From an uncultured Gemmatimonadota bacterium (GTDB lineage: Bacteria > Gemmatimonadota > Gemmatimonadetes > Gemmatimonadales > Gemmatimonadaceae), in assembly GCA_946887155.1 (NCBI GenBank), contig CAMPKM010000057.1, positions 1-11,218 of the forward strand: 11,218 nucleotides of DNA. Direction: 5' to 3'. The stretch's first letter is position 1, and each line of letters opens with the position of its first letter. Shown here piece after piece: positions 1 to 5,892 of this stretch. A program made the position numbers and the translations under genes. The notes beneath the pieces were generated by a model, which had not been told where the DNA came from, did not search any database, and saw only the letters and a list, made by a program, of their open reading frames with translations.

Positions 1-112
1 CCGTATAGGCGTCGATCGAGCCGCCCGCGGTCAGGTTGACCCTATAGGGATCCGGCGTGAAGCCGGCGTTGAGGCGGATTTCGCCGAAATTGGCGGTCAG
101 GCCCGTGTTCTG
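1..112 (-). CDS. N-terminal fragment of a secreted protein (partial, runs off left edge)
   Basis: Read on the minus strand from about 112 down to base 2, the frame gives a peptide beginning near AAQNTGLTANFGEIRL and continuing with NAGFTPDPYRVNLTAGGSID. An AAQ-like signal-peptidase end followed by an F-x-PDPY-x-V-x-L-x-AGG-x-IDA pattern resembles the start of small exported beta-rich proteins of unknown function that I have seen in proteobacterial genomes. I cannot name the family. Neither a start codon nor a clear hydrophobic signal core is present on this side, because the frame runs straight into antisense of the acetamidase gene without a stop. The upstream part of the gene is therefore missing, probably lost at a join near 110-125. 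The 3' end lies outside the window. The alternative is that the frame is chance; the fragment is too short to exclude this. Confidence 0.35.
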
Positions 113-457
113 GGCGGCGGCCACGCCCGGCAAGGCGAGGGCGAAGTCGCGGGAACGGGACTCGAGACGTCGATGTCGGTTATCCTCCACGTCGACCTGG
201 TGAAGGGAAAGCGCATCGACTGGCCGCGGCTCGAAGACTCGACGCACATCATGGTCGCGGGGAGCGCCCGCCCGCTGATCGATGCATTCCGCATCGCGCA
301 CGTCGAGTTGATCGAGTGGCTGCAGGAGTATGGCTTCGGCAAGCTGGATGCCTACGCGTTACTCGGACAACTGGCTGAAAACACGGTCGCCAACATCGTC
401 GATCCCGCGTATACCGTGCTCGCAAAGTTCCCCAAGCGCTATCTGCCTCGGCAATAG
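113..457 (+). CDS. Acetamidase/formamidase, C-terminal fragment (5'-truncated)
   Basis: The frame from base 113 to the TAG at 455-457 encodes about 114 residues that read as the C-terminal third of the acetamidase/formamidase family (FmdA/AmdA), which hydrolyses short amides to ammonia and the carboxylate. Recognisable pieces in order are HARQGEGEVAGTGLETSM, DLVKGKRIDWPRLED, HIMVAGSARPLIDAFRIAHV, and the terminal NIVDPAYTVLAKFPKRYLP. The first methionine in frame (173) is internal to the conserved region, so it is not a real start. Family members are usually above 300 residues, so roughly two thirds are missing. Upstream of about base 113 the same frame stays open but no longer resembles the family. 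The gene is therefore either broken in the genome or joined to an unrelated sequence during assembly. Family assignment is strong; function of the fragment is nil. Confidence 0.85.
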   Translation, partial: GGGHARQGEGEVAGTGLETSMSVILHVDLVKGKRIDWPRLEDSTHIMVAGSARPLIDAFRIAHVELIEWLQEYGFGKLDAYALLGQLAENTVANIVDPAYTVLAKFPKRYLPRQ

Positions 458-502
458 AGAGCCGAAGACGAAGGGCAGAGCGGAAGCGAAACGCGGAATA
501 TC

Positions 503-537
503 TATCCGCCTACCGCTATCCGCCTCCGCCTCCGCCT
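503..537 (+). repeat. Short CCGCCT-type tandem repeat in the intergenic region
   Basis: The 126-bp gap between the acetamidase stop and the SCO1-like start holds a pyrimidine-biased stretch in which TATCCGCCT occurs twice. The second copy is followed by two further CCGCCT hexamers. It has no obvious coding potential and no clear hairpin. Nothing else recognisable lies in this gap apart from the restriction-site cluster listed separately. Confidence 0.6.
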
Positions 538-552
538 TTCGTCTATCTTTCA

Positions 553-581
553 GGATCCCTTTTTACGCGGCCGCCGAATTC
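553..581. other. Clustered BamHI, NotI and EcoRI recognition sequences
   Basis: GGATCC (553-558), GCGGCCGC (567-574) and GAATTC (576-581) lie within 29 bases, ending two bases before the ATG at 584. The sequences are seen directly. Such clustering is typical of cloning linkers but can arise by chance in GC-rich DNA. No vector backbone is visible on either side, so its origin is undecided. Confidence 0.4.
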
Positions 582-583
582 TC

Positions 584-1690
584 ATGCGTGTTTGCCTTCG
601 CGCTCTGCTTGTTGCGCTTTGCGCTGTTTTCGTCTCAGCCTGCTCGTCCGACGGTTCCGGCAGCGCGGCCGGGTTCCGTGGCGTCGCCGTGGCCACCCCC
701 ATCCCGAAGCCGCCCATCGTCCTGACGGATTTCAACGGACAGCCGTACCACTTTGCCGAAGCAACCAGGGACAAGGTCGCGCTGCTCTTCTTCGGCTACA
801 CGCACTGCCCGGACGTCTGTCCCCTCCACATGGCGAATATCGCGGCCGTGCTGGGACGGATGCCGGCCGAGGACCGCGCCCGGATCACGACGGTTTTCGT
901 GACGACCGATCCGGAACGCGACACGCCCGAGCGGCTGCGCGAATGGCTGGCGAATTTCGACCCGACATTTGTCGGACTGACCGGCACGAAGGACGAAATC
1001 GCCCGGGCGCAGGCGTCGTTAGGCCTGGCTGATGCCGCCCGCCAGTACCCGGACGCCGACTCGACGAACTACTACGTGGAACACGCGGCCCAGGTCTTCG
1101 CGTTCGCTCGTGATGGCCTGGCCTATCTCGTCTACCCGTTCGGAATACGCCAGGAAGACTGGGCCAACGACCTTCCCCGGCTGGCCGGCGATGCAAGCGG
1201 CGCTTCCATTCGCCAGACCCTGGCGGCGCAGGCAAATGCCGGATCGCTCAACAAGGAGCCCGAACCCGGCGCCGTCGACGAGACCAACGCGATGGTCATC
1301 TCGAAGGCGGTCGTCGCCGAACCAACCGGCACGGACGAAGCGGCGGTGTACATCACGTTCAGGAACAACACGCAGGAGGCGGACACGCTCGTCGCCATCG
1401 CATCCGATCTCGCCGTTCGCGGTGAAGTGCACGAAACCATGGGGGAAGGCGAGATGCGCCACATGATGGCGATGAAGGAACTGGTCATTCCCGCCGGGGC
1501 CGAGGTCAAGCTGCAGCCCGGCGGCATGCACATGATGCTGCTCCAGCTCCGCAGGAAATTCGTGGCCGGCGACACGGTCACGCTCTATCTCTCGCTTGCC
1601 AGGGCCGGCGCCGCGCAGGTCCGGGCGCCTGTCGTTCCCTACGCAGAACTCGAGAAGGCCCTCGATCCAGGTGACGGTGTGAAGAAGTGA
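584..1690 (+). CDS. SCO1/SenC-PCuAC fusion lipoprotein, copper chaperone for cytochrome c oxidase
   Basis: 368 residues, two copper domains in one exported chain. Residues 1-20 form a lipoprotein signal ending in the lipobox VSAC (lipidated Cys20). Residues ~40-210 are a SCO1/SenC thioredoxin-fold domain with Cys75 and Cys79 (THCPDVCP), the VTTDPERDTPE segment, and the copper-ligand histidine in VEHAAQVF (His167). Residues ~232-350 are a PCu(A)C domain with the exact copper motif H283-x10-M294-x21-H316-x-M318. Both families carry Cu(I) in the periplasm to the CuA site of cytochrome c oxidase subunit II, so the fusion likely passes copper between its own domains. A CtaG-type gene follows 40 bases later on the same strand, supporting oxidase assembly. 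The start is chosen because it gives a complete lipoprotein signal. No Shine-Dalgarno is evident close to the ATG. Confidence 0.92.
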   Translation: MRVCLRALLVALCAVFVSACSSDGSGSAAGFRGVAVATPIPKPPIVLTDFNGQPYHFAEATRDKVALLFFGYTHCPDVCPLHMANIAAVLGRMPAEDRARITTVFVTTDPERDTPERLREWLANFDPTFVGLTGTKDEIARAQASLGLADAARQYPDADSTNYYVEHAAQVFAFARDGLAYLVYPFGIRQEDWANDLPRLAGDASGASIRQTLAAQANAGSLNKEPEPGAVDETNAMVISKAVVAEPTGTDEAAVYITFRNNTQEADTLVAIASDLAVRGEVHETMGEGEMRHMMAMKELVIPAGAEVKLQPGGMHMMLLQLRRKFVAGDTVTLYLSLARAGAAQVRAPVVPYAELEKALDPGDGVKK

Positions 1691-1730
1691 GCCGGTCAGC
1701 TCGCCTCTCACGTCTCGGGTCTCCCATCCA

Positions 1731-2531
1731 ATGAGCTTCTGGTGCAGCGCCACCGGCCAGCCGTGGACCTGGGAATGGCGCGCCTATCCCGGCATCTGGC
1801 TGTTCGTCGTGCTCCTCGCCGCCGGCATGTGGGCCTGGAACAGGGCCGGCGCCCGCGCGGCATCGAAACACATCCGGCCGATGCACCCGGTGTTCCTCGG
1901 CGGCTTGATCGTGCTCTGGCTGTCGCTCGACTGGCCGATCGGCGCGTTAGGCGCCGGACACCTTGCCAGCGTCCACATGCTGCAGTTCCTGATGATGGCG
2001 CTGATCGCGCCGCCGATGCTGCTGCTGGGGCCCTCGCCCGAGGCGCTGGCACTTCTCGACCGGCCCGGGCGCTTCATGTCACTCGTCAGGCGCGTCGTCG
2101 CGCCCTTACCGGCGTTCGCGCTGTTCTCGGTGATCGTGCTGGTCACCCACCTGCCGCCGCTGGTCGACGTGCTGATGGCGACGCAGCCCGGCTCCATGCT
2201 CATCGACATCCTCTGGATCGGTGCCGGCATCCTGTTCTGGTGGCCCGTCATCCTTCCGGTGCCGGCCCAACCGCGATTCACCTACCCGGTGAAGATGGGT
2301 TACCTGATCGTGGGCCTGATGTTCAGCCCGATCATGTTCGGCCTCGCTGGATTCCTGGCCTATTCCCAGACGCCGTATAACGGCGTCTTCGAGCTCGCGC
2401 CGCCGATCTCGGGCATCTCCGCGCACGATGATCACCAGCTCGCCGGCGTCATGATGAGCATCGGCGGCGCCGTGATCGCGTTCACCGGCATCTCCGTCAT
2501 CTTCTTCCGCTGGAACAAGGAGTCGGGCTGA
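1731..2531 (+). CDS. ctaG: CtaG-type cytochrome c oxidase assembly membrane protein (caa3_CtaG family)
   Basis: 266 residues with about six to seven hydrophobic segments (roughly 22-36, 55-70, 84-100, 122-140, 157-176, 189-211, 238-258). Family hallmarks are the SVHMLQFLMMALIAPPMLLLG block (residues 80-100), a histidine in THLPP (140), and DDHQLAGVMMSIGG (233-246) before the last helix. The caa3_CtaG family (distinct from the Cox11-type CtaG) is needed for assembly of copper-containing caa3-type oxidase in Bacillus, and related proteins are implicated in copper handling. Many relatives carry a second histidine after the Gln of the HMLQ motif, where this protein has Phe86. The gene follows the SCO1-PCuAC fusion by 40 bases and is probably cotranscribed with it. 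No oxidase subunit is in the window. It ends one base before the stop of the convergent DUF6174-like gene. Confidence 0.85.
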   Translation: MSFWCSATGQPWTWEWRAYPGIWLFVVLLAAGMWAWNRAGARAASKHIRPMHPVFLGGLIVLWLSLDWPIGALGAGHLASVHMLQFLMMALIAPPMLLLGPSPEALALLDRPGRFMSLVRRVVAPLPAFALFSVIVLVTHLPPLVDVLMATQPGSMLIDILWIGAGILFWWPVILPVPAQPRFTYPVKMGYLIVGLMFSPIMFGLAGFLAYSQTPYNGVFELAPPISGISAHDDHQLAGVMMSIGGAVIAFTGISVIFFRWNKESG

Positions 2532-2532
2532 C

Positions 2533-3009
2533 TCAATTCAGGGGCACGACGCTCCGGACCTCGGTGGACGAACCGCCGTCCGAAATGTTCGGCTTTGTCT
2601 GGAATGCCATGCTGCGCGGGTAACCGAGTTCACGGTCGTACTCGACGTCGATCTCGGCATAGTGAGAACCGAAACCGGATTCGCTCATCGCCCGGAACAA
2701 CCGGCTGAACAACGAATCCATGGGCTGCCAGGCGTTGATCGTGATGGGAAAATCGGGGTGCGGTTCTACCTGCACCACCTCGACGACGACCCCCTCGCGC
2801 ACCGACACGCGAGTCCACTGTGCCAGTTCCGGAGGACAGAAGCAGAACGTGCGGATCTCATAGCTGTAGTCCGCGAACGGCCTCGCATCCCAGCGTGACT
2901 TGGCCGCGGCCAGCGCCACCAGGTCCCCCTGCCCGGCCGGTCCGTCGAAAAGGTTGCAGGCCGTGGCCAGTACTGCGACACCGATCATCACCGCGTTTCT
3001 GAGGCGCAT
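2533..3009 (-). CDS. Putative lipoprotein, DUF6174-like
   Basis: 158 residues if translation begins at the ATG whose first base is 3009. An ATG twelve bases further upstream (3021) is in frame. The inner start is preferred because GGAG sits six bases before it and it gives a short positively charged n-region (MRLRN). The signal ends at a plausible lipobox, ATAC (Cys18). The mature part contains AAAKSRWDARPFADYSYEIR, then TFCFCPPE, then VSVREGVVVEV, the pattern of DUF6174: small exported proteins of unknown function with a W-x(n)-Y-x-Y motif and a Cys-x-Cys. The two cysteines (CFC) are suggestive of metal or disulphide chemistry, but this is inference. It follows the BtuF-like gene by 69 bases on the same strand and may share its transcript. 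Its stop is separated by one base from the ctaG stop. Confidence 0.75.
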   Translation of the reverse strand: MRLRNAVMIGVAVLATACNLFDGPAGQGDLVALAAAKSRWDARPFADYSYEIRTFCFCPPELAQWTRVSVREGVVVEVVQVEPHPDFPITINAWQPMDSLFSRLFRAMSESGFGSHYAEIDVEYDRELGYPRSMAFQTKPNISDGGSSTEVRSVVPLN

Positions 3010-3061
3010 GCCCGTCTCCATGGTGCTGCGTCCGGAAACAGACAGACTGGCCGGTCCTGGA

Positions 3062-3075
3062 CCCTGAACCCTGAA
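3062..3075 (+). repeat. Two tandem copies of CCCTGAA in the intergenic spacer
   Basis: Two perfect heptamers CCCTGAA lie just downstream of the BtuF-like stop codon and upstream of the DUF6174-like gene. A degenerate copy (CCTGGAC) precedes them. They are too few to form an array of their own, and no hairpin is seen. Confidence 0.5.
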
Positions 3076-3078
3076 CCG

Positions 3079-3825
3079 TCAGCGCCGAAGCAACGACTCT
3101 GCGTAGTCGATCCCTCGCGGTGTCCGTGAGCCGTGCCACGACAGCAGTTCGCCATCCGCCAACCGGAAACGATCCCGCGGCAGCCGGCTCAGCGCCGCCA
3201 GTTCATCGATGTGCTTGTCCTGGAACGGAAACGGCTCGTTGGGCAGCAGCACCCGCAGCGGATCCGCGGCGCGCAACTCGTCAGGCGTAATGGACGGGTA
3301 TCGATCCGCCCTGGAAGCGAACACGTTCTGCCCGCCGGGCAGCGCGAGCAGCCCCGCGATGAACGTGTCGTCGTTCACGGTCATCAGCGGCTCGCGCCAG
3401 ATGAGGCATGCATAACGAACCGGAGGATACTTCGCGGCATCGCGATGGACCCGATCGGCCCGGCGCTCGATGTCCGAGGCGATCGGCTCCGCTTCACGCT
3501 GGCGGTGCAGGGCCATGCCTATCGAGCGGACCATGGCCGCGGTGTCGGCCGCGGTGCGGGGCATCGAGGAATGGACGCGGAGCCCGGCGTCGCTGAGCGC
3601 ACGGGCATCGTCGGCCCGGTTTTCCTCCTCGTTCATCAGCACGATGTCGGGCGCCAGCTCGATGATGCGCTCGACCTTCGGGTTCTTCGTCCCACCCACC
3701 TTTTCCACCGCGTCGACCCGATCGGCCGGATGCACGCAGAATTTCGTCCGACCCACGAGCGCGTCCCCGGCGCCGAGGTCGAAAACGAGCTCGGTGAGAG
3801 AGGGACAGAGCGAAACGATCTTCAC
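3079..3825 (-). CDS. BtuF-like helical-backbone metal/cobalamin-binding protein
   Basis: 248 residues starting at a GTG (3823-3825). It matches the TroA/BtuF-like periplasmic-binding fold: MKIVSLCPSLTELVFDLG at the start, KVGGTKNPKVERIIELAPDIVL (42-63), then a long linking helix (~94-135), and IWREPLMTVNDDTFIAGLLALPG (142-164) in the second lobe. Family members bind cobalamin, haem or Fe/Zn complexes for ABC importers. No signal peptide is visible, unlike classical BtuF, and no permease or ATPase is adjacent; leaderless orphan members of this family are known. The ligand cannot be called from sequence; cobalamin is the usual database label. The start is inferred from the conserved KIVSL beginning. 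The gene is divergent from the TPR-like gene, with a 99-base gap holding an inverted repeat. Confidence 0.8.
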   Translation of the reverse strand: MKIVSLCPSLTELVFDLGAGDALVGRTKFCVHPADRVDAVEKVGGTKNPKVERIIELAPDIVLMNEEENRADDARALSDAGLRVHSSMPRTAADTAAMVRSIGMALHRQREAEPIASDIERRADRVHRDAAKYPPVRYACLIWREPLMTVNDDTFIAGLLALPGGQNVFASRADRYPSITPDELRAADPLRVLLPNEPFPFQDKHIDELAALSRLPRDRFRLADGELLSWHGSRTPRGIDYAESLLRR

Positions 3826-3875
3826 GGTGCACGGACGCTACACGCGCGTCAGCCTCGTTCTCAAGGCATCATTCA

Positions 3876-3907
3876 TCGGCGCGACACCTGCCACATTTCC
3901 GCGCCGA
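3876..3907. promoter_or_regulatory. 8-bp inverted repeat in the divergent promoter region, touching a Shine-Dalgarno
   Basis: TCGGCGCG (3876-3883) and CGCGCCGA (3900-3907) are perfect inverted repeats with a 16-base spacer. The right arm ends inside the purine-rich GAGGAGGG (3906-3913) that serves as Shine-Dalgarno for the ATG at 3925. It could be an operator serving both divergent genes or an RNA hairpin limiting ribosome access. The symmetry is seen directly; the function is inference. Confidence 0.45.
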
Positions 3908-3924
3908 GGAGGGTACACGCGACG

Positions 3925-5688
3925 ATGGTCATTCGATTGACGGTTCTGTTCGCCACGATGGTTGCCGCCGGACCGGCGCTCGCACAGGTGCTGGAGGTGC
4001 GGCCGGTGACCCCACCAGCCGTCACCACGTCGATCGAGACCCTGCGCGCGGCCCAGGAAGGATTCGAGACGTTCCGCCGCCGGAACGCGCCGGCATTCGC
4101 CGTGCGCTCGGGACCCGACCGGTGCGACGAGCAGGTCGGCCGTTTCTGCTACTGGTACGAGGAGGACGGTCCGTCTCCGCCAAACGAGTCGGAACGCATC
4201 ACGGAGGCGCGGGATCGCCTCATCGAGCAAATCGACTCCGTCGGCCGCGTGTACCCGAACGACCGATGGGTCTCGGGCCAGCGCGTCCGGTACCTGACCG
4301 AGGCGGGTCGGTACGACGAGGCCATTCACGCCGCTCAGGCCTGTACGTCGCGCGAGTGGTGGTGTGGCGCGTTGCGAGGATTCGCGTTCCACGTCGCCGG
4401 TCGTTTCGAGGAAGCCGACAGCGCGTACGAGGGGGCGTTGCGGCTCATGAGCGACGGCGAACGCTGTGCGTGGCGTGACCTGAAACTGTTGCTGGCCGAT
4501 GACCAGCTTCGCGCGTATCGCGAGCACGATTGCACGGACCGCCTGCCGCTCGAGCAGCGAATCTGGTGGCTCTCGCGGCCGATGCTGTCCGGGCGCGGCA
4601 ACGACGCGCGGACCGAATACTACTCCCGCCTGATGATGGCGAATTTCGTCGAGGACGCGCCGTCGGCGTACGCGATGGGCTTCGACCAGGATGAACGCGA
4701 GCTGACCCTGCGTTACGGCTGGCCGATCGCCTGGACGAAGAGCCCCGGGGTTACGCCGTTCGGGAGTGAGCCGAGTCTCGTCGGCCACGAACGCACGCCG
4801 GCGCATCCGTTCCTCCCGGCGCGCGGGGTCCTCGACAATCCGGCTTCCAGCGACTCGGCGGGTTGGCGCAGCAAGGGGATCCCGCCCGTGCGTGCTCGTT
4901 ATGCACCGGTGTACGCGAAGCGGCTGCTCCCGCTCGAACACCAGTCCGCGCTCTTTCGTCGCGGCGATTCGGCGCTGGTGGTCGTGGCCTGGTCGGTGGC
5001 TGGAGACACCGAGCTCGGCGCCGCCGCCGATGCCGGGAAGTTGTCGTCGGCGCTGGTCCTGACCCGGGGGAGCGAACGCGATGCCGTGGTCGTGCGCGGC
5101 GAGCCGCTGCGGCGGCGAGGGGCGTTGCAGGCCAGGTCGGCGTGGGGCTCGATGCTGATGAGCGTCGAGGTGGCCGCGCCGGCGCGCCAGACACTGGCCC
5201 GCGCCCGTTATGGCGTCCGTCGCAGCGACGCCCCGCAATCGCGCATCCAGGTTTCCGACATCGTGCTGTTCGAGCCGTACGACGGCATGCCGACAAGCGC
5301 CGAAGACGTACTGCCGCACATGCGAACTTCGGAGCGCATCGTGGAAGGCTCCCGCGTCGGGATCTTCTGGGAGGCCTACAACACCAACCCCACCGGCGAA
5401 GTCATCGACGTGAACATCACCGTGGCGCCGGCCAGTTCGTCAGGCGGCTGGCTGGCGCGCGGCTTGCGAGCACTACGCCGCATCCGCGAGGCGCAGCCGG
5501 TGTCCGTCGGGATTCAGGACATTTCCGCCCGTGGGTCACCGGTGACTGCACGTGCGGTGGAGGTCGACCTGGCCACCCTCACGCCGGGCCGCTATCTGCT
5601 GCAGCTCGAGCTGAACGCGGGCCCGGGAAACGAGGTCCGGGTAGAACGATCGATTACTGTCGTAAATCGAGACGGCGGCGGCAACTAG
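3925..5688 (+). CDS. Large exported TPR-like protein of unknown function
   Basis: 587 residues. The ATG at 3925 is chosen because it gives a clear Sec signal (hydrophobic 4-19, AxA-type end PALAQ at 17-21) and GAGGAGGG lies 11 bases upstream; the frame stays open further upstream only as antisense of the BtuF-like gene. Residues ~88-175 are alpha-helical and TPR-like (RYLTEAGRYDEAIHAAQAC, then FHVAGRFEEADSAYEGALRL). A cysteine-containing segment (Cys67, 75, 140, 147, 181, 203) surrounds this region. Residues ~253-270 (DQDERELTLRYGWPIAW) loosely recall the tyrosine-glycine-proline core of GWxTD-domain proteins. Residues ~340-580 look beta-rich, with FRRGDSALVVVAWSV, SDIVLFEPYDG and IFWEAYNTNPTGEVIDVNI, followed by a strand-rich end. 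I do not recognise a named family. It is probably periplasmic or envelope-associated. The TPR part suggests protein-protein contacts. Confidence 0.75.
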   Translation: MVIRLTVLFATMVAAGPALAQVLEVRPVTPPAVTTSIETLRAAQEGFETFRRRNAPAFAVRSGPDRCDEQVGRFCYWYEEDGPSPPNESERITEARDRLIEQIDSVGRVYPNDRWVSGQRVRYLTEAGRYDEAIHAAQACTSREWWCGALRGFAFHVAGRFEEADSAYEGALRLMSDGERCAWRDLKLLLADDQLRAYREHDCTDRLPLEQRIWWLSRPMLSGRGNDARTEYYSRLMMANFVEDAPSAYAMGFDQDERELTLRYGWPIAWTKSPGVTPFGSEPSLVGHERTPAHPFLPARGVLDNPASSDSAGWRSKGIPPVRARYAPVYAKRLLPLEHQSALFRRGDSALVVVAWSVAGDTELGAAADAGKLSSALVLTRGSERDAVVVRGEPLRRRGALQARSAWGSMLMSVEVAAPARQTLARARYGVRRSDAPQSRIQVSDIVLFEPYDGMPTSAEDVLPHMRTSERIVEGSRVGIFWEAYNTNPTGEVIDVNITVAPASSSGGWLARGLRALRRIREAQPVSVGIQDISARGSPVTARAVEVDLATLTPGRYLLQLELNAGPGNEVRVERSITVVNRDGGGN

Positions 5689-5767
5689 CGTGTGGGGAGT
5701 TGGCGCACCGTCGATGTCGTTTTTCGCGTCGGTGTATCACGATCCGGGTGAATTGTCACTTTCCCAC

Positions 5768-5790
5768 ATGGCCTTCGGGCGGCCATTTTT
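5768..5790 (+). terminator. Rho-independent terminator after the TPR-like gene
   Basis: ATGGCC (5768-5773) pairs with GGCCAT (5781-5786) around a seven-base loop TTCGGGC, and the stem runs directly into a five-T tract (5786-5790). It lies 80 bases beyond the TPR-like stop. The short stem is GC-rich apart from the terminal A-T pairs, a usual intrinsic terminator shape. Confidence 0.65.
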
Positions 5791-5839
5791 CGCTGGTAAA
5801 CGAGTGCGCCGCCCCCGAGGGTCTCAGTTGATGGTCGTC

Positions 5840-5858
5840 GGGATGGGAAAACCGTCCC
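5840..5858 (+). promoter_or_regulatory. Leader hairpin upstream of the plug-domain gene
   Basis: GGGATGG (5840-5846) pairs with CCGTCCC (5852-5858), one G-T wobble included, around the loop GAAAA. It lies 34 bases before the start codon and 21 before the GAGG. It does not match any riboswitch consensus I can recall. It may be a simple 5'-UTR stabilising hairpin. Confidence 0.35.
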
Positions 5859-5892
5859 CGCAAGCCGGCGCGGTACCGTGAGGCAGTAACTG

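Larger units (their letters stand above)
5689..5892 (+). other. 204-base intergenic region with terminator and leader hairpin
   Basis: The gap between the TPR-like and plug-domain genes contains a rho-independent terminator in its first half and a hairpin in its second half, described separately. GAGG at 5880-5883 lies nine bases before the ATG at 5893 and is the likely ribosome binding site of the downstream gene. The gap suggests independent transcription of the two genes. No small ORF with a convincing start was found. Confidence 0.6.

Noticed and set aside
3133..3924. 264-codon upstream extension of the TPR-like reading frame
   Set aside because: It is entirely antisense to the well-supported BtuF-like gene apart from its last ~100 bases. 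A signal peptide and Shine-Dalgarno place the real start at 3925.
3838..5319. 493-codon open frame on the minus strand inside the TPR-like gene
   Set aside because: Arg/His/Pro-rich composition typical of GC-rich antisense shadows; no recognisable domain, and the opposite strand carries a signal peptide and domain-like sequence.
5840..5892. Possible riboswitch in the leader of the plug-domain gene
   Set aside because: Only one simple hairpin is present; no cobalamin-box, TPP, SAM or c-di-GMP consensus elements were found.
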